Of a DNA stretch of 64,000 nucleotides, positions 49,987 through 61,000 are shown piece by piece. Below the pieces are notes generated by a model. That model searched no databases. It worked only from the letters and a program-made list of their open reading frames with translations, and was not told the DNA's origin. Position numbers and translations under genes: made by a program. How positions within the stretch are numbered: position 1 is the first letter of the stretch; every line of letters starts with the position of its first letter. Source of the stretch: Lachnospiraceae bacterium NK3A20 (GTDB lineage Bacteria > Bacillota > Clostridia > Lachnospirales > Lachnospiraceae); contig FNQX01000014.1 in NCBI GenBank assembly GCA_900107575.1, positions 32,057 through 96,056 of the forward strand, written 5' to 3'.

Positions 49987-51309
49987 ATGAGACAATTCAA
50001 GGCTACACTTGCAGTATTGCTCCTGACCGGAACACTGGTGCCCTTTGCACTCACAGGCTGCGGGAGCAGACAGGGCGGGGCAGGCGCAGCGGATAGCAAT
50101 TTCGCCGCGGCGCCGGCGGAAGAGTCCATGCCGAGCAGCGCGGCGGCAGACTCCGACGGATTTGCGATTGCCTCGGAGAGCGATGCCGCAGATGCAGTCT
50201 CCGGCACGGAGAAGACTGCGATCGTATCGGAAGGGGGAGAAGAGGCAGAACCCTCACCTTCCGCCGAGAGGAAGCTCGTCACGACCTACCACTATGATGT
50301 GGAGACGGAGGATTTCGACTCCCTCATCCAGTACGTCGAGGCACAGACGAAGAGCCTTGGCGGATATGTCGAGGATTCCTCGATCAACGGCGCGACGTAC
50401 CATGATGAAGATCTCCTGCCGGATGACAGTGCGAGGACGCACCGGACGGGCTATTACACGCTGCGCATTCCCGCGGACAAGGCGGAGAGCTTCGCGAAGG
50501 ATATCGAAGGGAGGACCAACGTCCTCTCGCAGGATACGAGCGTCGAGGATATCACCCTCCAGTACGTCGACACGGACGCGCGGAGAGAGTCGCTCGAAGA
50601 AGAGCAGCAGAGGCTGAACGCGATGCTGAAGAAAGCGGAGACCGTCGATGAGATGATCCAGATTGAGCAGGCGCTCGAGAATGTCCGCTATCAGCTCAAT
50701 GACATCAAATCTCAGCTGAAGGTCTATGACAATCAGGTCAATTACAGCACGATCAACCTCACCATCGAAGAGGTAGTGAATTACACACCGGTCGACACGA
50801 AGTCGACACAGCAGCGGATCACGGACGGCTTCTTCAAGAATCTCGACCTGACCCTCCACGGGCTTAAGGAATTCGGCATCTGGATCGTCGTGCATTCGCC
50901 GCAGATCATTGTTTCCATTATCGTGCTGTGGATCATCATCGCAATTCTCCGCAGAGTTGGGACCCATGGCAAACGCAAGGCTGCCCGGATCGCGAAGAAG
51001 CAACAGAAGGCAGCGGCGAGAGCAAATGCGAAAGCTGGCGCGAAGAATGGAGCGAGGGATGACTCTGCAATAGAAGGTAGCACTACCGCTGGAACCGGTA
51101 CTACCAACAATACAGCCGCCGAAACAGGCGCTGCCACCACTGTCTCGGCCGGGACTGATGCGGTGAACAGTACAGGCGCCAACCCTGCCGCTGGCGCTGC
51201 ACCCGACGCTGATACTGAGTCCAAAACCGGCGAACAACTCCTGCGTGAGGCAGGCGAGAGAATGATGGCTACGACGCCACAGGAGCCGGATCAGAAGGAT
51301 CACCAATAA
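49987..51309 (+). CDS. DUF4349 domain lipoprotein
   Basis: 440 residues. Lipobox ends at Cys25 (FALTGCGS). After a Ser/Ala/Asp/Glu-rich linker the DUF4349 domain spans about 98-270 (KLVTTYHYDVETEDFDSLIQYVEAQTKSLGGYVEDSSINGATY, RTGYYTLRIPADKAESFAKDI, and coiled-coil SLEEEQQRLNAMLKKAETVDEMIQIEQALENV), followed by one membrane helix (about 303-322) and a long Ala/Lys/Thr-rich cytosolic tail. ATG 49987 is chosen because of the lipobox and the AGAGGTGAG before it; the longer frame to 49870 is not supported. Function of DUF4349 is unknown; relatives are envelope proteins. Confidence 0.87.
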   Translation: MRQFKATLAVLLLTGTLVPFALTGCGSRQGGAGAADSNFAAAPAEESMPSSAAADSDGFAIASESDAADAVSGTEKTAIVSEGGEEAEPSPSAERKLVTTYHYDVETEDFDSLIQYVEAQTKSLGGYVEDSSINGATYHDEDLLPDDSARTHRTGYYTLRIPADKAESFAKDIEGRTNVLSQDTSVEDITLQYVDTDARRESLEEEQQRLNAMLKKAETVDEMIQIEQALENVRYQLNDIKSQLKVYDNQVNYSTINLTIEEVVNYTPVDTKSTQQRITDGFFKNLDLTLHGLKEFGIWIVVHSPQIIVSIIVLWIIIAILRRVGTHGKRKAARIAKKQQKAAARANAKAGAKNGARDDSAIEGSTTAGTGTTNNTAAETGAATTVSAGTDAVNSTGANPAAGAAPDADTESKTGEQLLREAGERMMATTPQEPDQKDHQ

Positions 51310-51337
51310 TTAACTAATCAAAGAGGACACAATTCAA

Positions 51338-53413
51338 ATGACAAGAGACATGTATGAATCTCTGAAGGTCACAGATCTGCGTGACATCGCTGCGCGCCGC
51401 GGCATCAGCCTCGGCGCGAGGATGAAAAAGGCAGACCTTGTCGAGATGATGCTGGCGCTCGACAATGAGGAGGCAGTACCGAAGGCTAATGGCAGAGGCC
51501 GCAAGCCGAGAAAAACTTCCGCGAACGCAGTAGCAGCTACAGCTGCCGAGGCCAACGCCAATGCTGATACCGAAAGGAAACATTCCGTAAGGCGCCGCAG
51601 GCAGGGCGCAGACAGCAAGACTGCGGAGGCAGCAGTAACTGCGGCAGAGAATCTGCCAGCAACCTCTGTGGAGGCTACTGGCAACGCTGCGGCAGCTGTA
51701 ACGGCGGATTCCGAGAATAACATTGGTGCAACAATAACTGCGGCAGCTGGAACCGATAGGGGGGCATCGGCAAAATTAACCGCCGACGTAACTGCAGCGC
51801 CGGCTCCGACATCGCAGGGACAGAATGAGAGCACTGCCACGCCGGCCCCGGCTTCCCAGGGACAGGAAGAGAGCACTGCAGCGGATGCGAACGCGGCAGG
51901 CGGCAGACAGCGCGGCGAGCGTGTGATCCGCAAGAAGGTCGTCCGTCAGGGACGTCAGAAGAAGCTTGTGGTCATGCGCGGCGCGCAGGAAGCGGCACCG
52001 ACTGCGGCACGGGGACAGAGATCGCAACCTGGACAGCAGTTCGCGCAGCAGTCCGGAGCACAGCCTGCACAGCGTTTTACAACGCAGCAGGAAACGGACA
52101 CACAGCTGCCGCCTCAGCAGGCGGACACCGGTTCTGCTATGACGGAGCAGCAGGCGGCAGGGCAGGACGTGCAGGGCAATCCGAATCTCCAGGATCGCTA
52201 TGACCGCAGAGGGATTGTTCGCCCCGATCAGGCGATCGCGCACAAGAATGACTACAATAAGGAACTCGATTCCGGAGAAGTAGCGCACGGCATTCTCGAA
52301 GTCATGCCGGACGGCTTTGGTTTCATCCGCTCCGCGAACTACATGCCCGGTGACGACGATGTCTATGTCGCGCCCAGCCAGATCAGGAGATTCAATTTGA
52401 AAACAGGAGATATCCTCGAGGGCAATATCCGTGTCAAGACCTCCGGTGAGAAGTTCTCCGCGCTCCTGTTCGTCAAGTCTGTCAATGGTTATGATCCCGA
52501 AGTAGCGAAAAGGAGATTTAACTTCGAGGACATGACTCCTGTTTTCCCGAATGAGAGAATCCGACTGGAACAGCCGTCCGCGACCGTTGCCATGAGAGTG
52601 ATGGATCTCTTCTGTCCGGTCGGCAAGGGACAGCGCGGCATGATCGTCTCTCCGCCGAAGGCCGGCAAGACGACGCTGATCAAGGAAGTCGCGAAGAGCG
52701 TTAAGCGGAACAACCCGGAGATCCATCTCATCATCCTTCTCATCGATGAGAGACCGGAGGAAGTAACAGACATCAAGGAAGCTCTCGAGGGCCCGAACGT
52801 TGAGGTGATCTATTCCACCTTCGATGAGCTGCCGGAGCATCACAAGAGAGTTTCCGAGATGACGATCGAGAGAGCGAAACGCCTCGTGGAACAAAGGCGC
52901 GACGTTGTGATCCTCCTCGACAGTATCACGAGACTTACGAGAGCGTATAACCTCACAGAGCCTTCTTCCGGTCGTACGTTGACAGGCGGTCTGGATCCCG
53001 TGGCTCTTCACGCGCCCAAGAGATTTTTCGGCGCCGCGAGGAACATGAGGGAAGGCGGCTCCCTGACGATCCTCGCAACCGCACTCATCGAGACCGGTTC
53101 CAAGATGGACGACGTTGTCTATGAGGAATTCAAGGGTACCGGCAACATGGAAATGATTCTGAACCGGAAACTCTCCGAGAGACGTATTTTCCCGGCGATC
53201 GACCTTGCGAAGTCCGGCACGAGACGAGATGACCTTCTCCTGACACCGGACGAGCTGGATGCCGTTGCGACCGTAAGGCGAGCTTTCATCAGTTCCGATG
53301 GCAGGGATGAGGCCATTGACCGCGCGACAGACAGCGTGCTCAACCTCTTCTCCAAGACGAGAACGAACGGTGAGTTCGTCTCCATGATACGCAGGCGCGC
53401 CTGGGCGTATTGA
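51338..53413 (+). CDS. rho: Transcription termination factor Rho with a large disordered insertion
   Basis: 691 residues. Rho_N helical domain (1-45), then a low-complexity segment (about 46-290) of Ala, Thr, Gln, Arg and Glu with little predicted structure, then the RNA-binding cold-shock-like domain ([35 protein letters not shown], about 308-345), and the ATPase with Walker [13 protein letters not shown] (Lys444), [11 protein letters not shown] and the R-loop GRTLTGG. Rho ends RNA synthesis by RNA-driven translocation. The insertion makes this protein about 250 residues longer than E. coli Rho (419 aa); comparable insertions occur in some Clostridia and Bacteroidota and have been tied to condensate formation. 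The start is supported by AGAGGA. Confidence 0.95.
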   Translation: MTRDMYESLKVTDLRDIAARRGISLGARMKKADLVEMMLALDNEEAVPKANGRGRKPRKTSANAVAATAAEANANADTERKHSVRRRRQGADSKTAEAAVTAAENLPATSVEATGNAAAAVTADSENNIGATITAAAGTDRGASAKLTADVTAAPAPTSQGQNESTATPAPASQGQEESTAADANAAGGRQRGERVIRKKVVRQGRQKKLVVMRGAQEAAPTAARGQRSQPGQQFAQQSGAQPAQRFTTQQETDTQLPPQQADTGSAMTEQQAAGQDVQGNPNLQDRYDRRGIVRPDQAIAHKNDYNKELDSGEVAHGILEVMPDGFGFIRSANYMPGDDDVYVAPSQIRRFNLKTGDILEGNIRVKTSGEKFSALLFVKSVNGYDPEVAKRRFNFEDMTPVFPNERIRLEQPSATVAMRVMDLFCPVGKGQRGMIVSPPKAGKTTLIKEVAKSVKRNNPEIHLIILLIDERPEEVTDIKEALEGPNVEVIYSTFDELPEHHKRVSEMTIERAKRLVEQRRDVVILLDSITRLTRAYNLTEPSSGRTLTGGLDPVALHAPKRFFGAARNMREGGSLTILATALIETGSKMDDVVYEEFKGTGNMEMILNRKLSERRIFPAIDLAKSGTRRDDLLLTPDELDAVATVRRAFISSDGRDEAIDRATDSVLNLFSKTRTNGEFVSMIRRRAWAY

Positions 53414-53548
53414 CCAGAGACTTGCAGTTCAGTATACGTGACGGATGTCCATACTACTCGGCAACAGAAACTTCTTCAACTAAGTATCGACCAATCATAA
53501 ACTATCAAAAGTTTATAAATGATTAGCAAAATTATGATTGATTTTGAT

Positions 53549-53598
53549 AATATCACATGTTAGTATGTAGTCAGAAAATTAATTAAATATGTGATATT
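53549..53598. repeat. Perfect 10-bp inverted repeat upstream of the CAP-domain gene
   Basis: AATATCACAT and ATGTGATATT are separated by 30 bases of AT-rich DNA in the 267-bp gap between rho and the CAP gene. A second inverted pair (AATCAT...AAACT / AGTTT...ATGATT) lies at about 53494-53524. They may be operators or folded RNA; no promoter assigned. Confidence 0.55.
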
Positions 53599-53680
53599 AC
53601 GGAACGATCATGAGATGCTCATACAGTGATAGTTTCATAGTTGAATCGATGATGGAGAACACCGAGGAGGAGAGGACGAG

Positions 53681-54235
53681 ATGAAGAAGCGTTGGACGAA
53701 AGCGCTGATTGGTTCGCTGATCGCGGCGGCCATGATCGTGACAACGAGCTGCGGCAAGAGCGCAGGCCAGCTGTCGGATGAGGCTGCGGCGCGTGCGAAG
53801 GATGAAGGTCAGGAATACCACTACATTGACGACAATGCCATCGCGCTGTCCGGCGAGGCGGCATCGAATGAGACAGCGACGGCAGCACAAAAGGCGCTGA
53901 ATCTGGTCAATGAAGAGCGGGAGTCCAACGGTCTGACGGATCTTACCTGGAATACAGGCCTGGAGCAGGCAGCTGCGGTACGCGCGAAGGAGTGCACGCA
54001 GAGCTTCTCTCACACGAGACCGGACGGCTCTGACTGGTGGACGATCAATTCCGATCTGATGTACGGCGAGAACCTCGCCTATAATTACGAGGATCCTCAG
54101 GCTCTCGTAGATGCCTGGATGGCATCTCCGGCGCATAGAGCGAACATCCTGAACGGTGAGTATGTCACCATCGGTATGGCAGCCTGCCCGGATAAGTCCG
54201 GTGACTGGTATTGGGCACAGGAGTTCGGCTACTGA
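53681..54235 (+). CDS. CAP-domain (SCP/PR1-like, YkwD type) lipoprotein
   Basis: 184 residues. Lipobox ends at Cys24 (IVTTSCGK). The CAP domain covers residues about 66-184: LNLVNEERESNGLTDLTWNTGLEQAAAVRAKEC, SFSHTRPDGSDWWTI, YGENLAYNYEDPQALVDAWMASPAHRANILNGEYVTIGMAAC, WAQEFGY. The two expected His residues (SFSH and SPAHRAN) are present, and the domain has a disulfide-capable Cys pair. These proteins are secreted and may act on the cell wall; the enzymatic role is uncertain. GAGGAGGAGAGGACGAG is a strong binding site. Confidence 0.9.
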   Translation: MKKRWTKALIGSLIAAAMIVTTSCGKSAGQLSDEAAARAKDEGQEYHYIDDNAIALSGEAASNETATAAQKALNLVNEERESNGLTDLTWNTGLEQAAAVRAKECTQSFSHTRPDGSDWWTINSDLMYGENLAYNYEDPQALVDAWMASPAHRANILNGEYVTIGMAACPDKSGDWYWAQEFGY

Positions 54236-54310
54236 TCAAACCCAACGACTGATCACGTTGGATGATGATTCGGATTTGACCATGGATTGAAATCTGCTGC
54301 GATACATCAA

Positions 54311-54339
54311 TTCAGTGAAGCAGTTGAGCGAACTATAAT
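54311..54339 (+). promoter_or_regulatory. Possible promoter just before a terminator
   Basis: TTCAGT (54311-54316) and TATAAT (54334-54339) with a 17-base spacer point towards the terminator at 54355. If used, it would make a transcript of about 45 bases. The -35 box is weak. Confidence 0.35.
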
Positions 54340-54354
54340 TTCATGAATTCTCAC

Positions 54355-54390
54355 AATCCTTCCGGGAGCTGCATCCTGGGAGGATTTTTT
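54355..54390 (+). terminator. Intrinsic terminator after the CAP-domain gene
   Basis: AATCCTTCC pairs with GGGAGGATT (one G-T pair) around a 14-nt loop, followed by TTTT. It lies 120 bases after the CAP gene stop codon and about 80 bases before the PMT-like gene. Confidence 0.85.
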
Positions 54391-54404
54391 GCGCCCGGAT
54401 GCCG

Positions 54405-54410
54405 TATAAT
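54405..54410 (+). promoter_or_regulatory. Probable -10 box for the PMT-like gene
   Basis: Perfect TATAAT 60 bases before the ATG at 54470, immediately downstream of the terminator. The -35 region (AGGATT/GGATTT at 17-18 bases) overlaps the terminator T-run and is weak. Confidence 0.45.
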
Positions 54411-54469
54411 ATCCCTATCTATCAAATCTTTATGCGGGGAAGGCGGCAGGCACTGCTGCCAGTGATCAT

Positions 54470-57400
54470 ATGAGCGGGACGACATTGGGCAAGACGGCAT
54501 TATTATCAGGGAATCTATCGGAACGGAAGAGGCAGAGGCGGACTCTTCGCCTCGTCCTCATTTCATCGGTGCTGCTCCGGCTGGGGCTGGCGGCGGTCAC
54601 GAAAGGCTACGGCCCTGATATGTCATGTTTCCTTGCATGGGGAGAGAAGGCGCTGGAGGGTCTGCCGTCCTTCTATTCCGAGGGGTATTTCGCGGATTAC
54701 ACGCCGGGCTATATCTATGTCCTCGCGATCATTGCGGCAGTGCGGAAGCTGCTCGGCATTGACTACTATGCAAAGGCATCCATGGTGTTGCTGGCTCTGA
54801 TTCCCGCCATTTGTGACGCTGTGATGACCTGGCTTATCTATCGGGTGGGAGAGCGGCACATAAGAAGCCATGACAGTCTGCTGCGGTTGACTGCCTTTGC
54901 TGCCTTCTGTCCGGCGCTCCTGTTCGATACTGCGATCTGGAAACAGATTGATGGCGCGTTCCTCCTGCCGATGCTCCTGTGTGTCCTGTTCCTGGAAGAA
55001 CAGAGATACTACAGGTCGGCGCTGGCTTTCGGTATCGCGCTCGCGATCAAACCGCAGGCACTCCTCCTGGGCCCTGTCATGGCGGCCACTTTCCTCATTC
55101 CTGTGATCAATGCGGCAAGTCACGGTGGCAGAGCGCCGGCTGTTGCTGCAAAGAGTGAGACTGTTGCTGCAAGGAGTGAGAGCCTCGCTGCAGCAATCCT
55201 CCGTGTCATCGCAGGAACTGCAATCGCGCTAGCTCCGGCGCTCCTTCTGGGCCTTCCCTTCTTCGGATTCTCGAATCTGATCCCCGGTCTCATTGCAAAA
55301 TATACAGAAACCTCGGCGAGTTACCCGTACGCGACAGTGAATGCCTTTAACTTCTTCGCCATGCTGGGTGGCAACTGGGTGGATCAATCAGAGAAATCAC
55401 TGATAGGGATCTCCTGGCAGACGCTGGGCGTGTTCAATCTCATTATTCTGACAAGCCTTCTCATCGTGCTCACAGTACGGCTCAGTGATCAGAAACGCTT
55501 CTCCCCGGCACTCCTTGCGGCCTTCTATACCGCAGGCATCTTCACATTCTCGCACAGGATGCATGAGCGGTATCTGCTCATGGGTGTGCTCTTCACGCTG
55601 CTCGCTGCGGTGCTGTTGGATGATCTGTATCTATTTTTCGCCGGGGCGGGGCTCTCGTTGACTTCATTTCTCAATATTGCCTGTGTCTATGCGGTGGCCA
55701 ACACAGATGATTCCTTCCTCACCAGTGAGACGAGCAGGGAATTCATCTTCATTGTTGGAGCGGTAGAGACCGCATTCTACCTGCGCCTCGCCATCCGAAC
55801 CTGGCAGCTGTCTTCAGGCAAAGCAAAGGCTTCAGCAACGGTACCTATACCGGACCGCACCGGAGACGAGGGAATGGCAGTTGGGAATGAGGCAGCGGCT
55901 CCACACAATACTGCGGCACCGAATACAACTGGACGGGCTGCGGCGAGAAAGAGTGCTGCTGAGAAGAATGCGGCCGAAAAGATCGACAGATCTCGAAGGG
56001 CTACAACACAGTCAGGCTCTGAGGCAAGGAATACGCGCAGCAGATGGGAACTTGCGGCAGTTTTGACTCTAACAGTCATGGCTGCCATGCTGAATTTCAC
56101 CAATCTCGGGGACACCAAGGCTCCCGAGACGGTGGTCGGCAACCCTGCCGGAACGATAGATGTTTCATTTAATATAGAAGGAACGGACGCACCGGCGATG
56201 ATCCGTGTCTATCCAGAGATCTGCTGGGAAGGGACGTTCACGATTACCAGCGACACGACGGGGGATGAGGTTGTCAACATCCCGCTGGTGTATACCTCGG
56301 TTTTCACCTGGCAGAGAGCAGACTTTGTCGGAGAGGGGGAAGGGACGTCCTTCACGGCACACATCACGAACGCCTCAGTGCTGGAAGCGGCCGTATATGA
56401 TGGCGCAGGCAATATATTGGAAGTTGCTAGTCCCGCTACCGGCGCAGAAGAGAGCAGAGCTCCGGAGAGCAACGTCCATGGCAATGGCATGGGCGAGGGC
56501 AATACCAGCGCGCTCTTCGACGAACAGGAGCTTGTCCCGCAGAAGTTCGACCGCAGGAACAGCATGTATTTCGATGAAGTTTATCACGGGCGAACGGCAT
56601 ATGAACAGGCAAACGGTTTAACTATCTACGAGACAACACACCCGCCGCTTGGCAAAGATCTCATTATGATCGGCATCCAGATCTTCGGGATGAATGCCTT
56701 TGCCTGGCGTTTCATGCCGGCACTGTTCGGAGTGCTCATCATTCCACTGATGTATCTGTTCGTGAAGAGACTGACAGGCAGCGGGAGCCTTGCCATTTTT
56801 ACTACGGCGTTGTTCGTCACCGACTTCATGCGCTTCATTGAGTCGCGACTCTCGACGATTGATATCTTTACGACATTCTTCATCCTGCTGTCAGCGTACG
56901 GCATGTTCTGTTACATGGACAAGGCTCTGCACTTTGGCGTGAAACGCGCCTGGCTGCCGGCACTGGGCTCAGGGATTGCGATCGGCCTTGCGATAGCGGT
57001 CAAGTGGAACGGCGCCTATGCGGGCATCGCGCTTGCGGCTGTCTATTTCTACGTACTGTATCGCAGATACGGGAAGGAACGCTTCCGGGAGGACTTCGCC
57101 TTTTCCATTCTCTATGGCTGTGCCTTCTTCCTCCTCGTGCCGTTCCTTATCTACCTCCTGTCTTACATTCCTTTCACTTGGGGAAACCTTTCGTTCGGAT
57201 GGAAAGACTGGTGGGACGCGCAGGTATTCATGTACCAGTATCATTCGACGAATGAGGCAACGAATCCCTTCTCATCCAACTGGTACACCTGGCCGCTGCT
57301 GCTGCGCCCGTACTGGTATTACGCAGACTATGGATTGCCGACAGGCATGGTGGCTTCGATCGCGAGCCTTGGGAACGTTGTGACCTGGACCGGTGGGATG

Positions 57401-57748
57401 ATCTGCATCCTTGACCTCTTCTGGAGAGAACTGAAGGGAAGTGCATCCAGAGCTGACCATTTTGTTCTCATTTTCTATATCGGTCAATTACTGCCGTGGA
57501 TCCTGGTAACGAGGACAACCTATGCCTACCATTACCTGCCGATCTCCATCTTCGGCATCAAGGCAATCGCTCTGGTGCTGGGAGAAGCGAAGCTCACACA
57601 ACAGCGGCAGAGAGCTGTGATGACGGCAATATTGATCGTATCGGTCAGCCTGTTTCTTGTTTTCTTCCCTGTACTCGCGGGAATTCCGGTTCCGGCAGGC
57701 TACGGGCACGGGCTGGAGCTGTTAAAGAGCTGGGGATTCTACCTATAA
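54470..57748 (+). CDS. Two-part GT-C glycosyltransferase (PMT family, GT39-like C-terminal half)
   Basis: 1092 residues. An N-terminal polytopic half (about 20-445, with KGYGPDMSCFLAWGEKALEG and ADYTPGYIYVLAIIAA as first-loop acidic motif) is followed by a hydrophilic linker (about 445-540), a beta-sandwich (about 555-665), and a second polytopic half (about 690-1092) of the protein mannosyltransferase type: YFDEVYHGRTAYEQ, YETTHPPLGKDLIMIG, and AVKWNGAYAG. Each half has about eight to ten helices. PMT enzymes transfer a sugar from a polyprenyl carrier to exported protein; the acceptor could be the adhesin encoded downstream. The two-fold fusion is unusual in length; many PMTs are about 500-900 residues. 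Confidence 0.82.
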   Translation: MSGTTLGKTALLSGNLSERKRQRRTLRLVLISSVLLRLGLAAVTKGYGPDMSCFLAWGEKALEGLPSFYSEGYFADYTPGYIYVLAIIAAVRKLLGIDYYAKASMVLLALIPAICDAVMTWLIYRVGERHIRSHDSLLRLTAFAAFCPALLFDTAIWKQIDGAFLLPMLLCVLFLEEQRYYRSALAFGIALAIKPQALLLGPVMAATFLIPVINAASHGGRAPAVAAKSETVAARSESLAAAILRVIAGTAIALAPALLLGLPFFGFSNLIPGLIAKYTETSASYPYATVNAFNFFAMLGGNWVDQSEKSLIGISWQTLGVFNLIILTSLLIVLTVRLSDQKRFSPALLAAFYTAGIFTFSHRMHERYLLMGVLFTLLAAVLLDDLYLFFAGAGLSLTSFLNIACVYAVANTDDSFLTSETSREFIFIVGAVETAFYLRLAIRTWQLSSGKAKASATVPIPDRTGDEGMAVGNEAAAPHNTAAPNTTGRAAARKSAAEKNAAEKIDRSRRATTQSGSEARNTRSRWELAAVLTLTVMAAMLNFTNLGDTKAPETVVGNPAGTIDVSFNIEGTDAPAMIRVYPEICWEGTFTITSDTTGDEVVNIPLVYTSVFTWQRADFVGEGEGTSFTAHITNASVLEAAVYDGAGNILEVASPATGAEESRAPESNVHGNGMGEGNTSALFDEQELVPQKFDRRNSMYFDEVYHGRTAYEQANGLTIYETTHPPLGKDLIMIGIQIFGMNAFAWRFMPALFGVLIIPLMYLFVKRLTGSGSLAIFTTALFVTDFMRFIESRLSTIDIFTTFFILLSAYGMFCYMDKALHFGVKRAWLPALGSGIAIGLAIAVKWNGAYAGIALAAVYFYVLYRRYGKERFREDFAFSILYGCAFFLLVPFLIYLLSYIPFTWGNLSFGWKDWWDAQVFMYQYHSTNEATNPFSSNWYTWPLLLRPYWYYADYGLPTGMVASIASLGNVVTWTGGMICILDLFWRELKGSASRADHFVLIFYIGQLLPWILVTRTTYAYHYLPISIFGIKAIALVLGEAKLTQQRQRAVMTAILIVSVSLFLVFFPVLAGIPVPAGYGHGLELLKSWGFYL

Positions 57749-58058
57749 AAAGAGCCCTTTCCGCGAACTCATTGATAACTATTAAAAACGATTAACTCAT
57801 ATCAAAAAATACCCATGAATCTATAATATTATGTGATAGTTCTGAGTTGAATCTTGATAACAAAAGCAGTATGGTTATCATGATCAATCTCAGGTATTTG
57901 GTATTTTCATGCATTTTTTGATACTGCAGTAGATAAATGGCGCGAAATCGCCCGTTTCCCGGCAGCATTAAGTGAAATTCGAGAGAAATCTGAGAATACC
58001 GGATTCTGAATGATGTTGATATATAGCAACACATTGGCAGCATTATGGGAGAATAGTT
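57749..58058 (+). other. 310-bp AT-rich leader upstream of the adhesin gene
   Basis: Contains TATAAT at 57822-57827 without a clear -35 box, a TGATAAC / GTTATCA hairpin at 57855-57880, and GGGAG before the adhesin ATG at 58059. I looked for a c-di-GMP riboswitch because such adhesins are often controlled that way, and saw no matching core. No coding frame seems real. Confidence 0.55.
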
Positions 58059-61000
58059 ATGAGCAAGATGTTAATCAAACGTATCGTAGCAACGATCGGC
58101 ATCGCAGCGATGGTCGCCAGCAACATGGCGGGCGCAATTGAACCGATCACTGTTTACGCCGCAGGCTCAGCGGAAGAGGCCAGTGTTGAGGCTGGCTCGC
58201 AGGCAGAGGAAGCGGTAGCGGAAGCTCCTGCGGCAGAAGAGCCCACGCCTGCACCTGCAGTGGAAGAGCCCGCACAGGTAGAAGAACCTGTACAGGAAGA
58301 AGCTCCTGCGAAGGAAGAGACTTCCTCTACATCTATGGAAGAGTCTGCAACAGAGACAGCGACAGCAACCGCCGCACCCACAGAAGATGCAGAGAAGGCT
58401 GTCATCGAAGCAGCTGATGAGAAATCCACCACAGCAGCAACGGAAGGCGCTGGAACAGAGGCGACCGAAGGCACGACCGAGAGCGCAGTAGAAACCTCTA
58501 CCGAAGGTGAAACTGAGAAAGCTACGGAAGCCTCCACAGAGAGTGCAACCGAGAGCGCTACGGAAGCCTCCACAGAGGGTGCGACCGAGGGCGCAACGGA
58601 AGTCTCTACTGAGGCCGCGACAGAAGATACAACCGAGGCCACCACGGAAGCTGCTACCGAAGAGGTAACCGAGGCGGCGATCGAGGACGCAACGGAAGAG
58701 ACCGAGTTCGACTGGTCTAATGTAGAGCCTGAGATCACGACAGAGCATAAGACCGTTACCATCAACGTCTCTGCGAAGGATGAGAATGGCAGTGAGCTTC
58801 AGACCTGGACAGGCAGGATTACAGATGCCGGTTCCTATACGGTAAAGGCCAAATCCATCCAGGGTTATACCTATAAGAGTCAGTCCGCGACGACGATCAC
58901 CAACGAGCTGGTCGAGGGCGAGGAAGTCAGAGACGAAGAGGCAGGTACGATCGCACGCACTGACTCCTTCCTCACAAAGGTGGACGGTACTAAGACAGAT
59001 GCTGCCAGCATTGATGTGACCATTACCTATAAAGAGAACGAGACAGAAGATAAGACCGTCAGCTTCTACGGCTCCGCGAAGGCGAACGACAGCACGATTG
59101 CCGGTTATCATTTCTTCAATGTAAAGGTAGGCGAGGGAGAGACTCCCGTCGCAGATCTTGCTCCGTCGATCGGAGGCTATACATTCCGGAACGCTTTGGT
59201 CAATGGCGAAGAGATCACTGCCTTGAAGCGCGAGGTCAGAGAGACGGCCAATGGTAAAGTCAGAGTCGACAGCATTAAGGCTGACGGCTCCTGGGAAGAT
59301 GTATCGAAGAATGTCAGCATCGTATTCAACTACGATGAGGATGAGCAGTACACAACGAATCTTACGGCAACATCCAGCGATGGCAAGGTAGAGATCACAG
59401 CTTCCATGACAGAGGATGCCAAGCTCCCTGCCGGCACAGTTCTCAAGGCTGACGCCGTCACCGGTTCCGATAAGGCCGCTGCCATGCGGAAAACAGCAGA
59501 AGCCCTCGGCGTTGATGCTGACAAAGTATTCGGTGTCGCATACGACATCTATTTCCTGCATGGCGAGGAGAGAATTGAGCCCGATGATCAGGTACATATC
59601 ACGATGAAGTTCGTCGAGGACGTGAAGATTGAGATCCCCGACAACATGGTCGTGACCGATTCTGTGGTTGTACATATCGACAAGGACGGTGATTCGGAGA
59701 AAGTTTCCTCCGGCAATGTTGTAACAGAAGGCTCCCAGGACGTGACCGTCAGGGAAGTCTCTTTCGTGAGCGATGAATTCTCAGTCTATACGATGGCACT
59801 CAAGTCAGAGCCAGCGGATGCAGTTCCGGGAAGCGGCAGCAGCAACTTGGCTGATTTTCTGACCAGCGCCAATTCAAATCTTACGCCCAATGCAGATGGA
59901 ACTTATACCGTTAAGCCAGGACAGAACTTTTCCCTGGATCTGACTTTTCAGGAAAACGAGAATCATCAGCTGAACGATACGGAAGATCTGACCTATCCCA
60001 TTCCGGCCGGGTTGAATCTGAACGGCGCGGAAGGAACCTTTGATGTCGATGTCAGTGATGAATCCGGCTCAGGGACTGTCAGCGGCAATACCTATAAGAT
60101 AGAGAACGGAGTCCTGACTGTCAGGCTGAATCAGAATGATCCCAATTTCCCCAGGCTGCAGGCAGAGGGAAACGTAGGATTCACATTGCATTTTAACGCA
60201 TCATTGGATGGTCAGCCGGACGATGTTACCTTTACTGATAAGATTACTTATAAGTTCGATTATAAAGAACCGGAACCCAAGGTGACAGTTCAAAAGACCG
60301 GTTCCTATGAAGAAACGTCTGATCTGATCAGATATACCGTTGTCGTGACATCTACCGGCAGCAATACCGATGTGACCGTCACAGATCAGCTCGCGGGCAC
60401 GGCTCTTATTTATCAGAAAGACGTCTCCGGAACGTCAGATAAAAATGGGCCGCTCTCCGTCACTGCCACGAATACGGATTCCGGTTATACCTATGTCATC
60501 CCTTCCATGACAGACGGGGAAAAGGTAACGCTGACCTACACGGCGAAGGTTGATTACAATAAACTTTCCGGGGATGGAACTTATGACGAGACAAACAATA
60601 AGGTCAAGACGGTAAGTAAAGAGGATCCGAAGGGCGGAGAGGGCTCAAAGGATTTCACGAATCAGATCCATTACCGGACTATGACAAAGACCGCCGGCGC
60701 AGCCTCAACGGATGGGGACGGTAATACTGTCATTCCGTGGACGGTTAATGCCAATGACAAGAGAAAGGTTTCCCTCGCGGGAAAATCCATCACAGATACC
60801 ATAGATGCTGCATCCCAGAGCATCATGCACTACAGCGGATCCGGAATCAACATCCTGGTTACAAAAGAGGACGGGGCGACAGAAACCAGGACTGTCTCCT
60901 GGGATCAGCTGAAGACAACGTCAGACGACAAGGGCCTGACCTCCTGGAGCTATCAGGTTCCGGAATCTGACGGAAAGTACAGCTATAAGATCACCTATGA

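Noticed and set aside
57749..58058. c-di-GMP riboswitch before the adhesin
   Set aside because: I looked for the GEMM core and pairing pattern and did not see it; only a small TGATAAC/GTTATCA hairpin is present.
58154..59675. Minus-strand frames opposite the adhesin stalk
   Set aside because: Complement of Glu/Ala/Thr/Ser-rich codons; no ribosome binding site and the plus-strand adhesin frame is unbroken.
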